Assembly (NCBI GenBank): GCA_028713285.1
Contig: JAQTOP010000002.1
Location: forward strand, 36,427-100,426
Reading direction: 5' to 3'
Length of the DNA stretch: 64,000 bases
Source of the DNA: Terrimicrobiaceae bacterium
GTDB lineage: Bacteria; Verrucomicrobiota; Verrucomicrobiia; Chthoniobacterales; JAATET01
The notes beneath the pieces were generated by a model. The model was not told the DNA's origin and made no database searches. It saw nothing but the letters and a program-made list of their open reading frames with translations. Position 1 is the first letter of the stretch. Each line of letters starts with the position of its first letter. Positions 19,663 to 27,218 of the stretch are shown in pieces. The position numbers were made by a program, and so were the translations under genes.

Positions 19663-21594
19663 ATGGCTTGGTTTACATCCCCCGACAACTGCATCAATCG
19701 TCCCCAACTTCCCGCCGGCTGGCTGGAGCAAATCATCAATGGAAGGGACGCGGTCGGCGAAACGATCGCGAAGTCCCTGCTGGCCGATCTCGACCGCCTG
19801 CAGCGTCCGTGCTTTCTTGCGCTCGACGGATACAAGGGCGCGAAGTTGCAGCCGTTTCTGGACGGAATCCGCGCGAGGCTTGAAGCGGCGGGCGTGGAGG
19901 TTGCCGCGCTGAACGTCAACGATGTCTTTCGCTCAAAGGCGGAGATAGATGAAATCGCGCGGCCTTGCGAGAAGCCGGAGGATCCTTCGTTCGGACGGGT
20001 GTTCGCGGGCAACATCGAGGACTTGATTGATCCGGCGAAAGTCCGGGCGACGACGGAGCGTTGGGAGAAACTGCGCGCGGCCAAGGGCAGGCGCACGGTG
20101 CTGATTTGTCACGGCGTTGGGGCGGGTCTCGCGCTGTGGCGGCATTTGTTTGACCGCGCGGCCTTTTGCGACGTGACGCGGGAGCAGGTCATCATTCGTT
20201 CGGAGCGGGGCGGGCTTTTGCCGGTGGGGGAGGACGTGTCCGCCGGCTATCCGTTCAAACGGATCTACTACTTCGAATACCCGCTGCTCAACCGGCACAA
20301 GAAGCAACTCCTCAAGAGCATCGACTGGTATATCGACGACTCCGGCGAGGAGGACCCAAAGCTTGTGCCGGCCGAGGTCTATCACGCGCTGATCACCGAG
20401 CTGGCGGGCCGGCCGGTCTGTTTCAAAGTCTTTTACATGCCGGGGATGTTCGGCGGCACGGAGTTCTCGAAGCGGTTCAATGTGCCGGGGCTGCCGAACA
20501 ATAGCTGGGACTATGAAATCAGCGTGGGCGACAATCATTTGCTCATCGATCCGGGCGATGGACGGATATTGGAAATGCCGTTTTACAATTTGATCTGGGA
20601 GCAGCCGTTGCGCTTTTTGGGGGCGTATTCCAGCGCGACTTATCCCGACCATTTTCCCATCGCCATTTATATGCAGGACGGCTGGTTCGCGGATCCGAAA
20701 GAGCCCGGATTCAAGCGGACCCACATGCCGAATCACATCCACCCCGACACCGCCTACTGTCGCGAGCATTTCAACGAGCCGATCGGGCGCTATGAAACCT
20801 ATTACATCGTGCGTGCGGACGAGGGCGCCTGCACGATGCATGGCTTCAAGGACGACGCGGACATCGATGCCTACATCGGCGAGGTCAGAAAATCGGCGGA
20901 GACCCACGAGGAATTCGACTGGCGCAAATATATCCACGAGCACCCCAGCAAGACCGGCGAGTTGCATCAGCTCCCGCCCGGCACCGTGCATGGAACGGGT
21001 GGGCGGCAGGTGATCCTGGAGATCGATACGAACCCGAGCCGCGAATCGACCGAGTATTCGTTCTTTCTCTACGACTATTGCCGGCCCTGTTTCAACTATG
21101 AGAAGCTCGACATGACCGGCAAGCCGCTGAAACTCACGGTCGAGCACAGCCTCGCCATCATGCGCCGCAACCGGCGGCAGAAATACATGGCGGAAAAAGT
21201 CCGGCCTGCGCCCGTTTGCATTCGCTCGGGGGAGGACTGGCGGGAAATGTCATTCCCGATGCATTACAACATGCCCTACCAGATCAACCGGTTCGAGTTT
21301 AAGACGAAGGTCGAGGATGATACGCGGGATATGTTTCATTGCATCGCGCTGACACTCGGAACCAAGGTGCGCGTTTATTCCAAGCGCGATCCTTCCAACG
21401 AATTCGTCCTCGAGGACTGCGACAACATCGTGCTGCCGGCCGGCTTCGGTCCGTATGTCCTGGAGAATCTAGGTGACGGCCCGTGCGAGATCATCAAGAC
21501 ATTTCTTATCACCGAACCGCGGGCGCACATCGACAAGGAGCAGGAGGAGAAAGATTGGGGCGTGGATCCAGACGGTCCGGAAAAGGTGTCGTGA
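19663..21594 (+). CDS. Class I mannose-6-phosphate isomerase-like protein with N-terminal extension
   Basis: The 643-aa protein has two parts. Residues 1 to about 230 form an alpha/beta region (RPCFLALDGYKGAKLQPFL, RTVLICHGVGAGLALW) of a kind seen in long PMI-like proteins, with no intact P-loop. The C-terminal half resembles cupin-fold phosphomannose isomerases: FYMPGMFGGTEFSK, HMPNHIHPDTAYC, YETYYIVRADEGACTMHGF, then QLPPGTVHGTGGRQVILEI, which would give the zinc His/Glu ligands. Ordinary ManA is about 390-430 aa. Fructose/mannose phosphate interconversion is the family reaction, but this subfamily is not proven to act on the phosphate. It heads the same-strand glycan-degradation run. Confidence 0.7.
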   Translation: MAWFTSPDNCINRPQLPAGWLEQIINGRDAVGETIAKSLLADLDRLQRPCFLALDGYKGAKLQPFLDGIRARLEAAGVEVAALNVNDVFRSKAEIDEIARPCEKPEDPSFGRVFAGNIEDLIDPAKVRATTERWEKLRAAKGRRTVLICHGVGAGLALWRHLFDRAAFCDVTREQVIIRSERGGLLPVGEDVSAGYPFKRIYYFEYPLLNRHKKQLLKSIDWYIDDSGEEDPKLVPAEVYHALITELAGRPVCFKVFYMPGMFGGTEFSKRFNVPGLPNNSWDYEISVGDNHLLIDPGDGRILEMPFYNLIWEQPLRFLGAYSSATYPDHFPIAIYMQDGWFADPKEPGFKRTHMPNHIHPDTAYCREHFNEPIGRYETYYIVRADEGACTMHGFKDDADIDAYIGEVRKSAETHEEFDWRKYIHEHPSKTGELHQLPPGTVHGTGGRQVILEIDTNPSRESTEYSFFLYDYCRPCFNYEKLDMTGKPLKLTVEHSLAIMRRNRRQKYMAEKVRPAPVCIRSGEDWREMSFPMHYNMPYQINRFEFKTKVEDDTRDMFHCIALTLGTKVRVYSKRDPSNEFVLEDCDNIVLPAGFGPYVLENLGDGPCEIIKTFLITEPRAHIDKEQEEKDWGVDPDGPEKVS

Positions 21595-21680
21595 GGGAGG
21601 GCTTCGCGTTCCTACCTTCTTTGTGACATTTCTTCCTCGCTTGAGCTTCTCCAGAACGGCGAAGACAAGTTCGTTCTTCC

Positions 21681-23825
21681 ATGAAGATCGTTCACATCGT
21701 TTTCAACTCCCACATCGACCCCGTCTGGCTTTGGCCCTGGCAGGCGGGGCTGGATGCCTTGCTCGCGACCTGCCGCATCGCCTGCGACATGCTGGATCGG
21801 CATCCCAGCCTGATATACAATCGGGGAGAGGCGTGGGTGTACCGGCAGATCGAGCTGATCGATCCTGACCTTTTCTCCCGAATCAAGGCTCATGTTCATG
21901 CCGGCCGGTGGGAAATCGTGGGCGGCTGGTGGATTCAGCCCGACTGCAACCAGCCCAGCGGCTTTGCCCTCGAGAAACAAATCGAGCTGGGAAGGGAGTT
22001 CTTTACCTCCCGCTTCGGGCACTTTCCAGAGGTGGCCTACAATGTGGACAGTTTCGGCCACGCCGCGACCCTTCCCGGCTACCTGGCAACCCACGGCCAG
22101 AAGTATTATGTGATGATGCGCCCGCAGGAGCATGAAAGGGCGCTTCCGGCCCGGCTCTTCCGCTGGCGCGGGTACCCCGGGGGCCAGGAAGTGACCGCTT
22201 TCCGGATCGCAGGCAGTTACAATGCGGGCGATATCAAATGGGAGCACATCGACAAATCCCTGACCGAATTGCCGGAAGGCATTCGGGATACCATGTGCTT
22301 TGTCAGCGCGGGCGATCATGGGGGAGGCCCCACCGAAAAACAAATCGCGTGGATTCAGGAAAACCAGCACGCGGTGGACGGCGTGAAGCTCGAATTCTCC
22401 TCCCCGGCCCGGTTCTTCGCCCGGGTGGCACCACAAATTCCGAGCCTCCCTCTCGTGACGGGAGAGCTGCAAATGCACGCCATCGGATGCTATTCCGTTC
22501 ATCGCCAGATAAAGGCCGGACTGCGCCGGGCCGAAGACCTGATGCATCAGGCCGATTCCATTCGCAGCCGGCTGGGGAACCGCGCCGCCTCGCTGCCGGA
22601 TCTGCGAAGAGGATGGGAGCAAATATGCTTCAATCATTTTCACGACACTCTCGGCGGGACGTGCATTCCCAGCGCCAACCTTCAGGCGATCGACCAGATT
22701 GGAGAAGCGGCGTCCCTTGCCGGCGAAAACCTCCAGTTGGGATTGCGCATTCTCCTGGCGGATCTCCCCGAGAATCCCGCGCACCGGATGGTGGTTTACA
22801 ATCCAGGCCCGCGGGACTTCGGCGGCTATTTTGAAGCGGAACCGTGGACGGAGGGCATGCCCTGGAAAAACGTGCGCATCCTCGACGAAAAGGGGAAGAC
22901 CGTTTCGGGACAACTCGTCCACACCGAGGCGAGCTGCGGGGGGATGCACCGGGTACTTTTTCCCGTCCAGGTTCCCGCCGGAGAGCGGCGCGTGCTTCAT
23001 TTGCGCCGCGACCTCAAACCCGCCCACCCAGCCGCTCCGGACGCCATCGTCAAAGGAAAGACGCTTCAAAACCGCCTGGGCGTCACCGTGGTTCCGGGTG
23101 CGCGCACGGCGCTGGTCTTCGGCTCGAAAAGCGCGGGGAACACCCTGCGTCCCGAGTTGGAACTGATCGACGATCCTTCCGACACCTGGTCGCATCGGAT
23201 CGACCGCTATGATGAAAAGGCCGCCGCCCGGCCCAGGTGGGATCGCGCGCAATTCCTCGATCATGGGCCGTTGATGGCCTCCTTTCTACAGACGGGCGCC
23301 ATCTCTCAATCCCGTCTGCGAGCCGAGTATCGCGTCCACGCCCGCCGTTCGTGGGTGGAGCTGCGATTGCAGGTCCACTGGATGGAGAAGCACAAGCTCC
23401 TCAAGCTGGTGCTGCGGCTGCCCGATCTGGGGACGGAACGGATGGACGGAATTTTGGGCGGACAGTTGACCCGGCCGAATTCCGGCGCGGAGAGTCCCTT
23501 GCGGGATTGGACACTTTTTTCCTTGGAAAATGGAGGGAAGCTCGCGGTGGTGTGCCCCGACGTTTACGCCCTGGATGCGACGAAAAGGCGCCTTCGCCTC
23601 ACGCTGCTGCGCAGTCCGCTCCTGGCCCACCACGAGCCGAATCCGGGAACGGATCCCCGCGCGACGATCGCGGATCAAGGCGTTCACGAGTTCCGCTTCC
23701 TTTTTCGTGTCGGCCCGCGTTTGCGTCCCGAGGATCTCGAACACGAAGCCTGGCAATTGCGGGAGCCGCCCCTGTATGCCGACACGACCAGGGGAATGCC
23801 CGCCAGCTGCTGGGCGGGTCTGTAG
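21681..23825 (+). CDS. Glycoside hydrolase family 38 alpha-mannosidase
   Basis: The 714-aa protein starts directly in the GH38 catalytic domain: FNSHIDPVWLWPW provides zinc-binding His and Asp, and YNVDSFGHAATLPGYL contains the nucleophile Asp. GDHGGGPTEKQI and the FNHFHDTLGGTCIP helix-bundle segment follow, then beta-sandwich domains to the end. No signal peptide is seen, so cytosolic action on imported oligosaccharides is likely. GH38 enzymes release alpha-linked mannose with retention; bacterial members vary in linkage preference. It is 86 bp after the isomerase and 13 bp before the mutarotase-like gene. Confidence 0.9.
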   Translation: MKIVHIVFNSHIDPVWLWPWQAGLDALLATCRIACDMLDRHPSLIYNRGEAWVYRQIELIDPDLFSRIKAHVHAGRWEIVGGWWIQPDCNQPSGFALEKQIELGREFFTSRFGHFPEVAYNVDSFGHAATLPGYLATHGQKYYVMMRPQEHERALPARLFRWRGYPGGQEVTAFRIAGSYNAGDIKWEHIDKSLTELPEGIRDTMCFVSAGDHGGGPTEKQIAWIQENQHAVDGVKLEFSSPARFFARVAPQIPSLPLVTGELQMHAIGCYSVHRQIKAGLRRAEDLMHQADSIRSRLGNRAASLPDLRRGWEQICFNHFHDTLGGTCIPSANLQAIDQIGEAASLAGENLQLGLRILLADLPENPAHRMVVYNPGPRDFGGYFEAEPWTEGMPWKNVRILDEKGKTVSGQLVHTEASCGGMHRVLFPVQVPAGERRVLHLRRDLKPAHPAAPDAIVKGKTLQNRLGVTVVPGARTALVFGSKSAGNTLRPELELIDDPSDTWSHRIDRYDEKAAARPRWDRAQFLDHGPLMASFLQTGAISQSRLRAEYRVHARRSWVELRLQVHWMEKHKLLKLVLRLPDLGTERMDGILGGQLTRPNSGAESPLRDWTLFSLENGGKLAVVCPDVYALDATKRRLRLTLLRSPLLAHHEPNPGTDPRATIADQGVHEFRFLFRVGPRLRPEDLEHEAWQLREPPLYADTTRGMPASCWAGL

Positions 23826-23838
23826 GGCTTTCAAGAAT

Positions 23839-24972
23839 ATGAATGGTCAAAAACGCGTTATCTCAGGACAGGAGAGCTGGACATTTTCCACGAAGGACGT
23901 CGAAGCCGCCGTGACCCGGCAGGGGGGGCATCTGGCCCCGGTGCGTTTTCGCATCGGCGGGCGATGGGTCGAGCCGTTCGATATTGCTCCCTGGGCGGAG
24001 GAGAAGGTGGCTCCGGGCACGCACCAAGTGCTCCGCGTGATGCGTGGCGATTTTTTCTGCATGCCATTTGGCGGCAATGAAACACCGAGCCACGGTGAGC
24101 AGCATCCTCCCCACGGTGAAACGGCGAATGCGCGATGGAGGCTCGAATCGGGCTCCGCCCAGCATCTGCATCTTTCCCTGCGAACTTCCATCCGGGAAGG
24201 CAGGGTGGATAAGCGGATCCGGTTGATTCCCGGCCACACCGCTCTCTATTTGCAGCATGTGATCTCGGGAATGACGGGCCCCATGTGCCTGGGGCATCAC
24301 GCCATCCTCAAAATCCCGGAGGGAGCCGCCGGGCGGGTGAGCCTGAGCCCGTTTCGATTCGGTCAGGTTTTCCCTGGTCAACTTGAGGAGTCGGCGAAAG
24401 GGGGATACTCGATCCTGAAGCCGGGAGCGAAATTTAAAACCCTGTCGCGCGTCCCTCAAACGGACGGAAAATGGGCCGACCTCTCCGTCTATCCCGCGCG
24501 CGAAGGCTACGAAGACCTCGTCCTGATGGCTTCGGAAACCACACTTCCGTTTGCGTGGACCGCGCTCACCGTGCCGGAGGAAAACCATGTGTGGTTTGCT
24601 TTGAAAGATCCCCGCGTGCTGCCTTCGACCGTATTCTGGATATCAAACGGAGGGCGGCACTACGCCCCATGGAACGGCCGGCATCGGCGCGCCATCGGGC
24701 TGGAGGAAGTGGTCGCCAATTTTCATTACGGCCTGGCAGAGTCGGCCAGGGCCAACCCGCTGACGCGCGCGGGCACGCCAACCTGCGTGCGGCTCGATCC
24801 ACAACGGCCGTTCGCGGTGAACTATATCATGGCGATGGCCGAAATTCCGCGCGGCTTTGACATCGTGAAAACCATTCATTCGTCCGCCGACGGAAAATCC
24901 GTCCGCCTTGCCTCGAAATCGGGGAAGTCCGTTTCCGTGGCGGTGGATACCTCCTTCCTTTCCACCCAATAA
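23839..24972 (+). CDS. Galactose-mutarotase-like (aldose-1-epimerase fold) protein
   Basis: The 377-aa product is beta-rich. Features resembling the galactose mutarotase superfamily include AVTRQGGHLAPVRFRIGGRWVEPFDIAPW near the N-terminus and FFCMPFGGNETPSHGEQHPPHGE with paired histidines. The recurrent antiparallel strand pattern (LRTSIREGRVDKRIRLIPGHTALYLQHV) also fits. Proteins of this fold epimerise sugars or bind them. ATG 23839 gives MNGQKRVISGQESWTF and sits 13 bp after the GH38 stop; the tracked ORF starts within the mannosidase. It probably handles the anomers released by its neighbours; the specific reaction is not assignable. Confidence 0.6.
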   Translation: MNGQKRVISGQESWTFSTKDVEAAVTRQGGHLAPVRFRIGGRWVEPFDIAPWAEEKVAPGTHQVLRVMRGDFFCMPFGGNETPSHGEQHPPHGETANARWRLESGSAQHLHLSLRTSIREGRVDKRIRLIPGHTALYLQHVISGMTGPMCLGHHAILKIPEGAAGRVSLSPFRFGQVFPGQLEESAKGGYSILKPGAKFKTLSRVPQTDGKWADLSVYPAREGYEDLVLMASETTLPFAWTALTVPEENHVWFALKDPRVLPSTVFWISNGGRHYAPWNGRHRRAIGLEEVVANFHYGLAESARANPLTRAGTPTCVRLDPQRPFAVNYIMAMAEIPRGFDIVKTIHSSADGKSVRLASKSGKSVSVAVDTSFLSTQ

Positions 24973-24985
24973 TTCCGTGCAAAAT

Positions 24986-27175
24986 ATGCGAACCAGCCAC
25001 CGAAACTACGAACAAAGCATGGGGCTTTGGATCAATGAGCCGTTGCTGCTTCATCCCGAAGAGATCGACCGATCCATCCACGAGCTTGCCGATGCGGGAT
25101 ACGACACCGTGCGGCTGTTTGTCCGGCACTCGAACTTTACCCTGCGCTGCCCGGAGGTTGTGGAAGCGGTTCGGCGCGCCGTGAAAACGGGCCATGAGCG
25201 GGGCATGCGCCTCGCCCTGGACTGCGAGCCGCACGAGCTCGTGGGGCGCGACATGGGGCGGCAGTTTCCCGGTGAAATGAGCAGCAAGCTGTTGCGGCAA
25301 TCGGTGCAAGTCGTGGATGGCCACTGGATCATGCGGGTTGAGCCGCCGTCGTTGGGCGGCTATGTGGGAGCCCCTCTGGATGGGGTTGAGGCGGCCTATT
25401 TGCGCGTGGAAGGGAACTTGAAGAAGATCGGCCTCGGCGACCATACCGTCAGTCGCGGTTTCCAGTGGTATCGCAATGGAAACGTCCACCGCGAGCTGTT
25501 CTATCGGGAAGGCGTGCCGGCGAGTCCCCACCCCGTTCACGAATTGCGCGGCTGCCTGCCAGGCAGCGTCAATGGGGAGCTGATCGTTTATCTGCGGTTC
25601 AGCGTGAGGACTGTCGTGGATTTCTGGTCGGAGGGTTGTCGCAGGTATTACGAGGAGCTTCTCGAATGCTACCGCGACATTCCGCTCGACGGCGTGGGTT
25701 GGGATGAACCTGCGGTCGCTGGCGATTGGAAGTGCTACCATTACGGCGCCGGCTTCGCCGCCGCATTTGAGAGGCTCAATGGCTATGCGCTGACTGACAG
25801 ACTTTACCTGTTGGATGAGCCGGGCATGTCCGCGGAAGCCGCCAAGGTCCGCCTCGATTACTACCGGACGCTTAACGAAGGCCTCGCGAGGGCGCAGGCA
25901 AATCTGATCGCCAAGGCGCGCTCTCTATTCGGCAAGGATCTTCTGCTCGGGACGCATCACACATGGCAGGGCGAAGCCGGCATCAACGATTACCGGTCCG
26001 GCGCGGTGGATTACTTCCGGTTGAATGACTGCATGGACGCGGGCTACACGGATGTTCCCCAATGGGACCCCGAATCGGTGGCGTATGCCTACACCTTGGG
26101 ATCCTCGCTGGGGCGGCTCACGCCATCCGGCGAAGCCGAGGTCAATACCTGGCACTGGATGCCCACGGTCAGCAACATTCACCACAACGTGAACTTGATG
26201 ACGTTGATGAATATCACCTGGTTCAACATCTGGTTCGGCCGCGACTGCGACTGCGTCATGCAGCAGGGACATTACACCTGGCCGACGACGGTGGCTTATA
26301 TGCAGCGCCACCGCGAGTTTCAGCGGCAGATCGGAAAGCGCCGCCCGGTGGCGGACGTGGCCATCTGGCACGGCTGGGAAGGCGTGTGTGCATGGAACAA
26401 GGCCAGTCTGGCCAACACTCACAAGACATTTTGTCTGAACACCAGCCGGCTGCTTATCGACCGCAGCGTCGCCGCTGATTTTATCGACAGCCGCCTCCTC
26501 GCTGGCAGCCGCATCGAGAATGGCCGGCTCGTGAACGATCTGGGCAGCTACCGTGTGCTTGTGATGCCTTACGCTCTTGTGCTGCCGGGCAAGGCATTCG
26601 AGGTGTGCGCCGCGTTCAGCCGCGCCGGAGGACGCGTCATTTTTGTCGGCACACCCGTTGCCGCCGACGATCAGGGATGCTCGCTCACCGACGCATTTGC
26701 CGGATTGCTTGGCATTCCGCCAATGACCGCGGAGCATTACATGGCGGGACTCGATGCCGTCTGCACGATGCCGGACTGCCGCCTGCAACGGCTGGAAGTC
26801 TGCCGTCCGCTTGCCGCCGGCCTGCCGCGCGCGCTGGTTTCCTGCGAGGGCGAGACGCACGGCGTGGTCAGCGAGGAGGGAAACGCGGTGTTCCTGACGG
26901 ATCTCGATCCTCAGGAACGCCTGCTCGAACGCATCGAGGATGCGCTGTCGGACGACGTGCAGGCGCACGGCAGCAATTTGCTCTGGCGGCTTTACCGGGG
27001 CGAGGAAGGGGACCTGCTGGTCGTGGTCGCGCGCGAAGACCGGCCCTTGCGCGGCATGGTGCGCTGGCAAGGCAGGTTGATCGAGCTGACCGACGGCTCG
27101 GTGGGATTATTTGAAATTCGCGGCGGAGAGCTGTCGGTCAAAGGCGATGTCGTCTGGAAGCCCCTGTCAATATGA
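24986..27175 (+). CDS. Putative TIM-barrel glycoside hydrolase of unassigned family
   Basis: The 729-aa protein begins at ATG 24986 (MRTSHRNYEQSMGLW), 13 bp after the previous stop. The N-terminal half reads like a clan GH-A barrel: HELADAGYDTVRLFVRH, a strand ending GVGWDEPAVAGDW with a candidate acid/base Glu, and LLLGTHHTWQGEAG. Near residue 510 a second region, YRVLVMPYALVLPGKAFEVC and RAGGRVIFVGTPV, resembles the glutamine-amidotransferase-like trimerisation domain of GH42-type beta-galactosidases. No standard family was confidently recognised and the nucleophile is uncertain. No signal peptide is visible. The operon position implies activity on the same glycan as the mannosidases. Confidence 0.55.
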   Translation: MRTSHRNYEQSMGLWINEPLLLHPEEIDRSIHELADAGYDTVRLFVRHSNFTLRCPEVVEAVRRAVKTGHERGMRLALDCEPHELVGRDMGRQFPGEMSSKLLRQSVQVVDGHWIMRVEPPSLGGYVGAPLDGVEAAYLRVEGNLKKIGLGDHTVSRGFQWYRNGNVHRELFYREGVPASPHPVHELRGCLPGSVNGELIVYLRFSVRTVVDFWSEGCRRYYEELLECYRDIPLDGVGWDEPAVAGDWKCYHYGAGFAAAFERLNGYALTDRLYLLDEPGMSAEAAKVRLDYYRTLNEGLARAQANLIAKARSLFGKDLLLGTHHTWQGEAGINDYRSGAVDYFRLNDCMDAGYTDVPQWDPESVAYAYTLGSSLGRLTPSGEAEVNTWHWMPTVSNIHHNVNLMTLMNITWFNIWFGRDCDCVMQQGHYTWPTTVAYMQRHREFQRQIGKRRPVADVAIWHGWEGVCAWNKASLANTHKTFCLNTSRLLIDRSVAADFIDSRLLAGSRIENGRLVNDLGSYRVLVMPYALVLPGKAFEVCAAFSRAGGRVIFVGTPVAADDQGCSLTDAFAGLLGIPPMTAEHYMAGLDAVCTMPDCRLQRLEVCRPLAAGLPRALVSCEGETHGVVSEEGNAVFLTDLDPQERLLERIEDALSDDVQAHGSNLLWRLYRGEEGDLLVVVAREDRPLRGMVRWQGRLIELTDGSVGLFEIRGGELSVKGDVVWKPLSI

Positions 27176-27218
27176 GCCACCCGCAGAGCAAAAACAAAAG
27201 GCCCTTTCAGCAGCCACG

